The position numbers and the translations under genes were made by a program. Positions 1-5,157 of a stretch of DNA of 5,212 bases are shown in pieces. Each line of letters begins with the position of its first letter. Within the stretch, counting starts at the first letter, position 1. Origin of the DNA: Syntrophus sp964555065 (GTDB lineage: Bacteria; Desulfobacterota; Syntrophia; Syntrophales; Syntrophaceae); assembly GCA_964555065.1 (NCBI GenBank), contig CAZKRB010000106.1, positions 1 through 5,212 of the forward strand, read 5' to 3'. The notes below the pieces were generated by a model. The model was given only the letters and a program-made list of their open reading frames with translations. It was not told where the DNA came from and did not search any database.

Positions 1-438
1 TGGGAAAAGTTCGACTTCTGGGCGGTCTTCTGGGGGATGTTCGCCATCGGCGGGTCAGGTCTCCTGCTCTGGAAGCCGGAATGGTCTTCCTACATCGTTC
101 CCGGGTGGGTTCTGAACGTGGCGACGATCGTCCATTCCGAGGAGGCTCTGCTGGCAGCCCTCTTCATCTTCACCGTTCACTTCTTCAATGCCCATTTCGT
201 TCCGGACAAGTTCCCCATGGATCGCCTGATCTTTACGGGAACCCATACCATTGAAGAACTGCGGCGGAATCGGCCTCTGGAGTATGAACGCCTCATGGAG
301 GAACAGAGACTCGATTCCCTGAAGCGCGAGCACCCCAGCATCCCGCTGAAGCTCATCTCTGCCGTTATCGGTCTGGGGAGCCTCCTGCTGGGGCTGACCC
401 TCACGGTCCTGATTTACCTGGTCATCCTCTTTGGGTGA
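1..438 (+). CDS. Membrane cytochrome b-type subunit, C-terminal part (5' end outside window)
   Basis: The reading frame is open from base 1 (TGG GAA AAG) to a TGA at 436-438, giving 145 visible residues. The gene clearly starts before the window, so the internal ATG at 37 is not the start. The visible part begins with KFDFWAVFWGM, a hydrophobic segment. It continues with PGWVLNVATIVHSEEALLA and FTVHFFNAHF, a His-containing membrane segment (His at visible residues 45, 60 and 65). Next come KFPMD and a polar stretch with EYERLMEEQ, and the last 30 or so residues form another hydrophobic helix. This order resembles the cytochrome b subunits of formate dehydrogenases and Ni,Fe-hydrogenases and related multiheme-cytochrome-linked b-type proteins, where such histidines can ligate heme. 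The inferred role is electron transfer between the quinone pool and a redox partner. The partner is not visible, and the exact subfamily is uncertain. Confidence 0.75.
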   Translation, partial: WEKFDFWAVFWGMFAIGGSGLLLWKPEWSSYIVPGWVLNVATIVHSEEALLAALFIFTVHFFNAHFVPDKFPMDRLIFTGTHTIEELRRNRPLEYERLMEEQRLDSLKREHPSIPLKLISAVIGLGSLLLGLTLTVLIYLVILFG

Positions 439-472
439 TGCAATCCGGAAGAGCACTCACTGTCTTCCCGGC

Positions 473-503
473 CGACTCCCGACTTACCCCAAGGCGGGAG
501 TCG
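473..503. repeat. Strong hairpin downstream of the cytochrome gene
   Basis: CGACTCCCG at 473-481 is perfectly complementary to CGGGAGTCG at 495-503. Inside it, after one A-G mismatch (482/494), CTT at 483-485 pairs with AAG at 491-493, leaving a five-base loop ACCCC. The result is a 12-pair stem starting 34 bases after the cytochrome stop codon. No T-run follows directly, so it is not a textbook intrinsic terminator on the + strand. It could protect the mRNA 3' end, act as a terminator of weaker type, or be a copy of a dispersed palindromic repeat. The pairing is seen directly; the role is inference. Confidence 0.7.
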
Positions 504-517
504 ACTGCTGGAAAGGC

Positions 518-548
518 AATACCTCGTTGTTCGGGATGGGGAGGTATT
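518..548. repeat. Second inverted repeat, 8 bp arms
   Basis: AATACCTC at 518-525 is exactly complementary to GAGGTATT at 541-548, with a 15-base loop. TGGA at 509-512 and TCCA at 549-552 could add four outer pairs across a five-base bulge. A T5 run follows at 566-570, 17 bases beyond the arm, too far for a standard terminator. Being so close to the 473-503 hairpin, it may belong to one structured element or RNA. Confidence 0.5.
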
Positions 549-667
549 TCCAGGATCGTCTGTCCTTTTTCAGCTTCTATTCCGAAGCGTGCGACAATAC
601 CGAAGGGCAGCCTTTGCCTTACCCCGGACTTGCAGGGACGTAACCCGCAGGCGTCCTCCACCTTGGC

Positions 668-1040
668 TCAAGCCAGAGTGACCGCCTTTGCCCTTTCTGC
701 AAAATAATCCACCTTATACATCAGTTCCAGATAATCCCGGTAAATAGGGAATTCACGGGGGTCAGGACGCAGCCATTTTTGGTGATAGTCCGTCGTGATC
801 CAGCAGGATGGCAAGATCCCTTTCGTTCTCGTCGTCGGAGTTGGAGAGAGAATGACAGGACTTCCGAAAGCCTGAGAAAACCCTTTGCGGAATGGCATTC
901 GTCGGCGAGATGGTCTTCGTGTGATGAGAAATGCTGTCCCCATGAATGCCGGTCAAGGCCGGAAATGATGGAGTTGCGAAGGATGCTTTACAACGACGAT
1001 CTTGATCCCGGCTATAGTACGATGATAGGTAGCGGGGCAA
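668..1040 (-). pseudogene. Possible frameshifted coding remnant
   Basis: Two overlapping - strand frames each look protein-like over only part of their length. The upstream frame (1040 down to about 790) contains DENERDLAILLDHDG. It then runs into a stop at 762. The other frame carries the convincing downstream part (about 795 to 668), with YHQKWLRPDPREFPIYRDY and ELMYKVDYFAERAKA, which has the aromatic, acidic and hydrophobic mix of a real protein C-terminus. A single frameshift near 785-800 would join them. There is no convincing start codon with a ribosome binding site, and I recognise no family. A C-terminal fragment of a decayed gene is the best guess; chance open frames remain quite possible. 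Confidence 0.25.
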
Positions 1041-1065
1041 AAGAAGAAAATATTAACCAAAAGGG

Positions 1066-1096
1066 TTGAAAATAACTTTATAAATCAGAATAAAAT
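1066..1096 (+). promoter_or_regulatory. Weak sigma70-like promoter candidate for yebC
   Basis: TTGAAA at 1066-1071 and TAAAAT at 1091-1096 each match five of six consensus bases, but the 19-base spacer is longer than the ideal 17. The pair lies in the AT-rich stretch 1040-1105, about 140 bases before yebC. Other AT-rich hexamers nearby (TATAAA at 1079-1084, TATAAG at 1100-1105) could serve instead, so the exact element is uncertain. Confidence 0.25.
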
Positions 1097-1224
1097 TTAT
1101 ATAAGTGGCCGTGTAGACAAGCTCAGGCTGTTCGTTAAAGGGTGTGAGGATAAAAGGTAAGCTCTGCATTAAAAGATACGCTTTCAAAGCTGGAAACAAC
1201 CAAAGGTCAGAAAGCAACTCATTT

Positions 1225-1230
1225 AAGGAG
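1225..1230 (+). promoter_or_regulatory. Ribosome binding site of yebC
   Basis: AAGGAG lies 8 bases before the ATG at 1239. It is the strongest Shine-Dalgarno site in the window and fixes the yebC start. Confidence 0.85.
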
Positions 1231-1238
1231 TCTATGGA

Positions 1239-1991
1239 ATGTCCGGTCATTCAAAGTGGAGTACGATTAAAAGAAAGAAGGGGGAAATCGACTCAAAAAG
1301 AGGGAAGATTTTCACAAAAATCATCAAAGAAATTACCTTGGCAGCAAGATTGGGCGGGGGAGACATTGAAGGCAACTCGAGGCTGCGGCAGGCTGTTTTA
1401 GCGGCTAAGGGTGAAAACATGCCGAGAGAAAATATTGATAGGGCCATCAAAAAGGGAACGGGAGAGATTGGCGGAGGCGAAAGCTACGAAGAAAGCACCT
1501 ACGAGGGCTATGGACCGGGTGGAGTTGCTGTCCTCGTTGAAATTATGACGGATAACAAAAACAGAACGGTTGCGGAAATCAGACACATTTTTTCAAAACA
1601 TGGCGGAAATCTGGGGGAGAATGGGTGCGTATCGTGGCTCTTTGAAAACAAGGGCAGCATTGTCTTTGAGAAAGGTTCGATTGATGAAGACGCACTGATC
1701 GAATTGGCCCTCGAAGCAGGAGCGGAGGATGTTCGTGAAGAGGGAAATGAAATTGAAGTGATAACGGATCCCTCGATGTATGAGAAAGTCCGGGAGGCTC
1801 TGGATGCGAAAGATTTGAAGTATATTCAGGCTTCGCTAGGGAAGATTCCTCAGAACACCGTGAAGCTGGAGGAAGGAAAAGCGGAACAGATGCTCAAAAT
1901 GATGGAGAAATTAGAGGACAACGATGATGTCCAGAATGTCTATGCTAACTTCGACATCGATGATAAGATCATGGAAAAATTAAGTCGGTGA
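1239..1991 (+). CDS. yebC: YebC/TACO1-family regulatory or translation protein
   Basis: The 250-residue product has the usual YebC length and hallmarks along its whole length. The N-terminus is MSGHSKWSTIKRKKGEIDSK followed by RGKIFTKIIKEI. The first helical domain continues to KGENMPRENIDRAIKKG (57-73). The middle and C-terminal domains show YEGYGPGGVAVLVE (88-101), TDNKNRTVAEIRHIFSKHGG (104-123) and NGCVSWLFE (128-136). The end carries KIPQNTVKL (202-210) and LEDNDDVQNVYANFD (225-239). Proteins of this family have been described as DNA-binding regulators (PmpR type) and, more recently, as ribosome-associated factors, like mitochondrial TACO1, that help translation of difficult sequences such as proline stretches; which role applies cannot be read here. 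yebC often sits beside ruvC in bacteria, as here. A probable terminator follows, so it may be transcribed apart from ruvCAB. Confidence 0.96.
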   Translation: MSGHSKWSTIKRKKGEIDSKRGKIFTKIIKEITLAARLGGGDIEGNSRLRQAVLAAKGENMPRENIDRAIKKGTGEIGGGESYEESTYEGYGPGGVAVLVEIMTDNKNRTVAEIRHIFSKHGGNLGENGCVSWLFENKGSIVFEKGSIDEDALIELALEAGAEDVREEGNEIEVITDPSMYEKVREALDAKDLKYIQASLGKIPQNTVKLEEGKAEQMLKMMEKLEDNDDVQNVYANFDIDDKIMEKLSR

Positions 1992-2068
1992 TCAGCAATC
2001 CTAACCTTCCCTTGCGTCGGCGATGCAGCCTTCGGGGTGGTAAATCGATCATCCAACTTACCGGGATG

Positions 2069-2090
2069 CCTTCTCGGCGGAGAGGTTTTT
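2069..2090 (+). terminator. Probable intrinsic terminator after yebC
   Basis: CCTTCTC at 2069-2075 pairs with GAGAGG at 2080-2085 (six pairs, one bulged T), with a four-base GGCG loop. TTTTT follows immediately at 2086-2090. Hairpin, short loop and adjacent T-run are the standard layout. The stem is short and bulged, so termination may be partial. It lies 77 bases after the yebC stop and 120 before ruvC. Confidence 0.5.
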
Positions 2091-2124
2091 AAAAGATCCG
2101 AATCATCGAAGGGATCCCGAGTTC

Positions 2125-2137
2125 GTCCTGCGAGGAC
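2125..2137. repeat. Small perfect palindrome upstream of ruvC
   Basis: GTCCT at 2125-2129 and AGGAC at 2133-2137 flank a GCG centre, about 75 bases before the first ruvC start candidate. It could be an operator half-site pair or a small mRNA hairpin, but a repeat of this size also arises by chance. I cannot match it to a known SOS (LexA) box. Confidence 0.25.
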
Positions 2138-2210
2138 ACTGTTTCAAGCGTCGCGATTTTGTTTTCTGAGGCCCGGGTAGGCGAATTGGACCAGGATTTC
2201 CCCAGGAAAA

Positions 2211-2711
2211 ATGCGAGGTATAGGCATCCATTTGAAAGTATTGGGAATAGACCCGGGAAGTATTGTTACGGGTTATGGAATCGTTGAAAAAAAACAGGAA
2301 CAATATGTCGATGTCGGACATGGAGAAATCAGGATAAAGAGAGGCACTTTATTTACCGTAGCGCTGGAAACGGTCTACAATGAACTCTTTTCTATCATCG
2401 AGCGGGAAGGGCCTGATGCAGTGGCCATTGAGGATATCTTCTACGGGAAAAATGTAAGAAGCCTCATCAAACAGGGACATGTGCGGGGAGTGGCCATTCT
2501 GGCGGGATCAAAACATCACCTGCCGGTTTTTGAATACAGCCCCCTTGAAATAAAAAAAGCGGTGGTCGGCTATGGACATGCCGAGAAGATCCAGGTTCAA
2601 AAAATGATCAAAGTCATTATGAACTTTCCGGACCTTCCTCCCGCAGATGCTTCCGATGCCATTGCCGTCGCGATCTGTCATCTAAACCATCAGAAGAAAA
2701 CGCCTCTCTAA
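2211..2711 (+). CDS. ruvC: Holliday junction resolvase RuvC
   Basis: RuvC is the endonuclease that cuts Holliday junctions symmetrically after RuvAB branch migration. The 166-residue frame has the four acidic catalytic positions of the RNase H-like fold: D14 in LGIDPGS, E74 in AIEDIFYGKN, and D146 and D149 in ADASDAIAVAICH, matching D7, E66, D138 and D141 of E. coli RuvC. RGVAILAG (92-99) and the Tyr/Lys-rich EYSPLEIKKAVVGYGHAEK (108-126) are also typical. The start is uncertain. ATG at 2211 adds seven residues (MRGIGIH) to the normal N-terminus. A TTG at 2232 would begin at LKVLGIDPGS, placing the Asp at residue 7, with AGG seven bases upstream (2222-2224). I favour TTG on family length but report the longer frame. 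The stop overlaps the ruvA ATG by one base. Confidence 0.96.
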   Translation: MRGIGIHLKVLGIDPGSIVTGYGIVEKKQEQYVDVGHGEIRIKRGTLFTVALETVYNELFSIIEREGPDAVAIEDIFYGKNVRSLIKQGHVRGVAILAGSKHHLPVFEYSPLEIKKAVVGYGHAEKIQVQKMIKVIMNFPDLPPADASDAIAVAICHLNHQKKTPL

Positions 2712-3328
2712 TGATCGCTCAGATTCGAGGAAAGCTGATCCTGAAGACGGTATCCATGATTATCATTGATAATCATGGAATCGGTTATGAAGTGCTGGTT
2801 CCACTGTCAACCTATTATATGCTTCCCGATGAGGGAGGCGAAGTGAGCTTATCCATTTACACCTGCTTTAAGCAGGATGCGATCCTGCTCGTCGGGTTCT
2901 ATACGGAACAGGAAAAGCAGCTCTTCAAGCTGCTGATTGCCATTTCCGGTATCGGACCGCGCCTTGCGGTCAATGTTTTGTCCGGAATCAACTCGGATGA
3001 ATTCATCGGCGCCATAGTCCGGAATGATTTGAAGCGACTTTTGAAAGTTCCCGGGCTGGGAAAAAAAATGGCGGAGCGGGTCATTCTGGAACTTCGGGAC
3101 AAGATGTCGGAATGGACGGCAAAAGAACAGATCATCCGCAGGGAAGACCAATCTGATGGCGAAACGCAGGCCGAGACACAGGAAGACGCAATCTCCGCCC
3201 TGCTCAATTTAGGCTACAAGGAGCCGGCAGCCAAGGAAACCATTGAGCGTGTCCTTTCCTCGGAACCCGGGGTGAATAAGTCATTGGATGAGATCTTGAA
3301 GCAGGCGTTGAAGCTGCTGGCCCTGTAG
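2711..3328 (+). CDS. ruvA: Holliday junction branch migration protein RuvA
   Basis: RuvA tetramers bind four-way DNA junctions and seat two RuvB rings. The 205-residue protein has all three domains. An OB-fold covers residues 1-65 or so (MIAQIRGKLILK, GIGYEVLVPLSTYY). Two helix-hairpin-helix motifs are at 80-90 (GIGPRLAVNVL) and 113-127 (VPGLGKKMAERVILE). After a polar linker (about 134-157), the C-terminal RuvB-binding domain begins at EDAISALLNLGY (158-169). The family acidic pin, Glu55-Asp56 in E. coli, reads Gln55-Asp56 here (FKQDAILLVGF). The start ATG overlaps the ruvC stop (TAATG), and no good Shine-Dalgarno precedes it, so translation is probably coupled to ruvC. Confidence 0.97.
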   Translation: MIAQIRGKLILKTVSMIIIDNHGIGYEVLVPLSTYYMLPDEGGEVSLSIYTCFKQDAILLVGFYTEQEKQLFKLLIAISGIGPRLAVNVLSGINSDEFIGAIVRNDLKRLLKVPGLGKKMAERVILELRDKMSEWTAKEQIIRREDQSDGETQAETQEDAISALLNLGYKEPAAKETIERVLSSEPGVNKSLDEILKQALKLLAL

Positions 3329-3330
3329 GA
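3327..3330 (+). promoter_or_regulatory. Ribosome binding site of the mini-ORF after ruvA
   Basis: AGGA begins inside the ruvA TAG stop and lies 6 bases before the ATG at 3337; the wider purine run is AGGAAGG (3327-3333). Its spacing suits the 25-codon frame, while it is about 80 bases from the ruvB start and so cannot serve ruvB directly. Confidence 0.45.
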
Positions 3331-3336
3331 AGGCGC

Positions 3337-3414
3337 ATGACGGTCATCCTTGACGTTTCCCGTGGATTCGGACTCGAAAAAAATGACAGAAGCACCATTT
3401 ATGGACGGCCATGA
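3337..3414 (+). CDS. 25-codon mini-ORF linking ruvA to ruvB, possible coupling leader
   Basis: ATG at 3337 opens a frame of 25 sense codons (MTVILDVSRGFGLEKNDRST then IYGRP) ending in TGA at 3412-3414. The stop overlaps the ruvB start as ATGA. A Shine-Dalgarno match lies 6 bases upstream, against the ruvA stop. The frame fills almost the whole 82-base gap between ruvA and ruvB, and ruvB itself has only a weak upstream GGA. Together these suggest that ribosomes leaving ruvA translate this short frame and pass to ruvB by coupling. I recognise no family in the peptide, so its sequence may not matter. Chance remains possible, because the frame is short. Confidence 0.4.
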   Translation: MTVILDVSRGFGLEKNDRSTIYGRP

Positions 3415-4433
3415 AGAGAAACGAGTTGGTGAGCCCTGATTGTGTGGAGGGGGACAATCTTTATGAAACCTCCTTGCGCCCACAGAGCATCAGGGAATAT
3501 ATCGGTCAGAAAAAGGTGAAGAAAAGCCTGCCCATTTTTATCGAAGCGGCAAGAAAACGCAGAGAAGCCCTCGATCACGTTCTGCTTTACGGCCCGCCCG
3601 GTTTAGGGAAGACAACACTGGCTTTAATCATCGCCAGGGAAATGGGGTTCAACATCAAGGTGACTTCCGGCCCCGTGATCGAGCGTCCGGGAGATTTGGC
3701 CGCCATTCTAACCAATCTGCAAGATTCCGATATCCTCTTTATTGATGAAATCCATCGCCTCCCTCACACCGTGGAGGAAATCCTGTATCCGGCAATGGAA
3801 GACTTTTATATCGACATTGTTATTGGTCAGGGACCCTCCGCCCGCAGCATGAAGCTGGATATCCCCAAATTTACCCTGGTGGGAGCGACCACGAGAGCCG
3901 GGTTGCTGACTTCGCCGCTGCGAGATCGCTTTGGCATCAGTTTCAGGCTTGATTACTATGAGATTGATGAGTTGGCTGAAATCATCCATCGTTCCGCAGG
4001 CATCCTGACGATTGCCATCGAGCCCGCCGGAGCTCTCGAAATCGCAAAACGTTCCCGGGGCACTCCTAGGATATCCAATCGTCTTTTAAAGCGGGTCCGG
4101 GATTATGCCCAGGTAAAGGAAAAGGCGTCCATCAACAGGGAGGTGGCCGTTCAGGCTATGGAAATGCTTGAAATAGATGAGCTGGGATTTGATCATATGG
4201 ACCGCGGCATCCTCCTGTCCATTATTGACAACTATGGCGGCGGTCCGGTGGGCATTGACACCTTGTGCGCCACTGTTGGTGAAGAAAAAACGACGATTGA
4301 AGATGTTTATGAGCCATACCTGATCAAGGAAGGGTATCTTCAAAAAACGGCACGCGGACGGGTCGCGACTTCAAAGGCCTATGAACATTTTGGAAGAAGA
4401 AAGGCAGCGACCCGTCAGAAAGAATTGTTTTAG
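3411..4433 (+). CDS. ruvB: Holliday junction branch migration ATPase RuvB
   Basis: RuvB is the AAA+ hexameric motor that drives branch migration on RuvA-bound junctions. The 340-residue frame is full length. The N-terminus has SLRPQSIREYIGQ (21-33). Walker A is GPPGLGKT (61-68). Walker B is ILFIDE (108-113), followed by IHRLPHTVEEILYPAMED. Sensor 1 is GATTRAG (158-164), and the arginine finger lies in PLRDRFG (169-175). Sensor 2 is in RGTPRISNRLLKRVRDYA (216-233). The C-terminal winged helix shows GGGPVGIDTLCATVGE (276-291), EPYLIKEGYLQKTARGR (301-317) and AYEHFG (323-328). ATG at 3411 is the first usable start, since an in-frame TGA lies at 3384. Its Shine-Dalgarno is weak (GGA at 3403-3405), and its ATG overlaps the mini-ORF stop, suggesting coupling. 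Confidence 0.98.
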   Translation: MKRNELVSPDCVEGDNLYETSLRPQSIREYIGQKKVKKSLPIFIEAARKRREALDHVLLYGPPGLGKTTLALIIAREMGFNIKVTSGPVIERPGDLAAILTNLQDSDILFIDEIHRLPHTVEEILYPAMEDFYIDIVIGQGPSARSMKLDIPKFTLVGATTRAGLLTSPLRDRFGISFRLDYYEIDELAEIIHRSAGILTIAIEPAGALEIAKRSRGTPRISNRLLKRVRDYAQVKEKASINREVAVQAMEMLEIDELGFDHMDRGILLSIIDNYGGGPVGIDTLCATVGEEKTTIEDVYEPYLIKEGYLQKTARGRVATSKAYEHFGRRKAATRQKELF

Positions 4434-4451
4434 TCTCATCCCCTCTGATCC

Positions 4452-5015
4452 ATGAAGATCTTATTGCATATTTGTTGTGCCCCCTGCACGATTTATCCAT
4501 TACAGGTCTTGCGCGATTTCGATCATGACGTGCACGGGTTTTTCTTTAACCCCAACATCCACCCCTACCTCGAATATTGCCGGCGCAGAGATACTTTGCA
4601 GAGGTTTGCCGAAGAAGAAAATCTCCCCGTCATCTGGAAGGACAATTATGAGCTGGAGGAATTTTTAAGGAACGTCGCATTTCGCGAGGGAGACCGCTGC
4701 CGCTTCTGCTATTACCAGAGATTGAGTTATGCGGCGCACATCGCGAAAAAAGGACGCTACGATGGATTTACCTCCACGCTCTTATACAGCCGGTATCAGA
4801 ACCATGCCTTGATTCGAAGCATTGGTGAAAGTGTGGCGAAGGAGACGGACGTGCGCTTTCTCTATCATGATTTTCGGGAAGGATGGGAGAGCGGGATCCG
4901 CATTTCGAAGGCTCGGGGGATGTATCGACAGCAGTATTGCGGCTGTATCTACAGTGAAAAAGAGCGGTACTATAGGCGCAAGACCGACAAGTCGGAAGCA
5001 GGAAAAGAGGTGTAG
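4452..5015 (+). CDS. queH: Epoxyqueuosine reductase QueH
   Basis: QueH (former DUF208) performs the last step of queuosine synthesis, reducing epoxyqueuosine to queuosine at the wobble base of GUN-anticodon tRNAs. It replaces the unrelated cobalamin enzyme QueG in many bacteria. The 187-residue protein has the full signature: HICCAPC (6-12), FFNPNIHPYLEY (31-42), CRFCYYQRL (83-91), STLLYSRYQNH (108-118), DFREGW (140-145) and YRQQYCGCIYS (158-168). The Cys residues of CCAPC, CxxC and CGC are those expected for its iron-sulfur and iron centre. It starts 18 bases after the ruvB stop and is likely cotranscribed with it. MKILLHICCAPC is a typical N-terminus, so ATG at 4452 is probably right. However, I see no Shine-Dalgarno in the pyrimidine-rich gap, so translation may depend on ruvB. 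Confidence 0.95.
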   Translation: MKILLHICCAPCTIYPLQVLRDFDHDVHGFFFNPNIHPYLEYCRRRDTLQRFAEEENLPVIWKDNYELEEFLRNVAFREGDRCRFCYYQRLSYAAHIAKKGRYDGFTSTLLYSRYQNHALIRSIGESVAKETDVRFLYHDFREGWESGIRISKARGMYRQQYCGCIYSEKERYYRRKTDKSEAGKEV

Positions 5016-5058
5016 GATCCTCCTCTGAAAAGGGAATGAGGGGAGTCCCTGTGCCCGG

Positions 5059-5087
5059 TTGACGGTGGGTGGGCGCTGAATTAGGAT
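5059..5087 (+). promoter_or_regulatory. Upstream sigma70-like promoter candidate for the tRNA
   Basis: TTGACG at 5059-5064 (five of six to consensus) is followed after 17 bases by TAGGAT at 5082-5087 (four of six). It lies 30 bases upstream of the second candidate and about 70 from the tRNA start, in the same orientation, so the two could form a tandem promoter. Confidence 0.35.
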
Positions 5088-5088
5088 A

Positions 5089-5117
5089 TTGACAAAAAGA
5101 TTAAATAATTATATCAA
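5089..5117 (+). promoter_or_regulatory. Proximal sigma70-like promoter of the tRNA
   Basis: A perfect TTGACA (5089-5094) is separated by an ideal 17-base spacer from TATCAA (5112-5117, four of six). The surrounding DNA is AT-rich. Transcription would begin near 5124, leaving a leader of about 34 bases before the tRNA, to be removed by RNase P. This is the best promoter in the window. Confidence 0.6.
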
Positions 5118-5157
5118 ACACGATCCGCTTGGTCAGGAGATAAACGTTTTAGTGTGC

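Larger units (their letters stand above)
439..1238. other. 800-base gap without a confident gene
   Basis: No reading frame here looks like an intact gene. The first part (439-660) is GC-rich and carries two clear inverted repeats (473-503 and 518-548) and weaker ones near 603-620 and 636-656. Open frames on both strands there are short, rich in Arg, Pro and Ser, and match no family I recognise. The middle (about 668-1040) may be a decayed - strand gene. From about 1040 to 1238 the base composition turns strongly AT-rich, which fits a promoter and leader region for yebC. I see no tRNA, rRNA, CRISPR repeats or insertion-sequence ends. Confidence 0.7.

Noticed and set aside
605..634. Cobalamin-riboswitch-like motifs on the - strand (TGCAAGTCCGG at 634-624 and GCTGCCC at 611-605).
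   Set aside because: The two pieces are spaced too far apart for the conserved core, the CCGG left arm and the GGGAA element are missing, no B12-box end is visible, and no gene follows on the - strand.
422..707. Open frames on both strands over the structured segment (79 residues on -, 70 and 90 residues on +).
   Set aside because: They overlap each other and the hairpins, lack ribosome binding sites, have biased composition (Arg, Pro, Ser) and resemble no family.
779..1069. A 96-residue + strand frame with a Cys cluster (CDEKCCPHEC).
   Set aside because: It is Arg/Ser-rich, has no ribosome binding site, and lies opposite the more protein-like - strand frames. The Cys spacing fits no zinc-binding motif I know.
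1180..1190. Pseudo-palindrome GCTTTCAAAGC upstream of yebC as an autoregulatory operator.
   Set aside because: It is short and single, overlaps no clear promoter element, and nothing ties it to a known regulator.
2091..2210. An SOS (LexA) box or sigma70 promoter upstream of ruvC.
   Set aside because: I found no match to LexA sites known from Gram-negative bacteria, and no -35/-10 pair with acceptable spacing.
2849..3207. Long - strand frames inside ruvA (100 and 102 residues), and similar ones inside ruvB.
   Set aside because: They are antisense shadows of well-conserved genes, with no start signals or family resemblance.
3383..3439. An 18-codon frame starting after the A7 run (MTEAPFMDGHEEKRVGEP), as an alternative ruvB start reached by slippage.
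   Set aside because: It ends in TGA before joining ruvB, and the frame that does match ruvB meets TGA at 3384, so slippage cannot fuse either one to RuvB.
5031..5050. AGGGA/TCCCT inverted repeat after queH as a terminator.
   Set aside because: The stem has five pairs with a ten-base loop, and no T-run follows.
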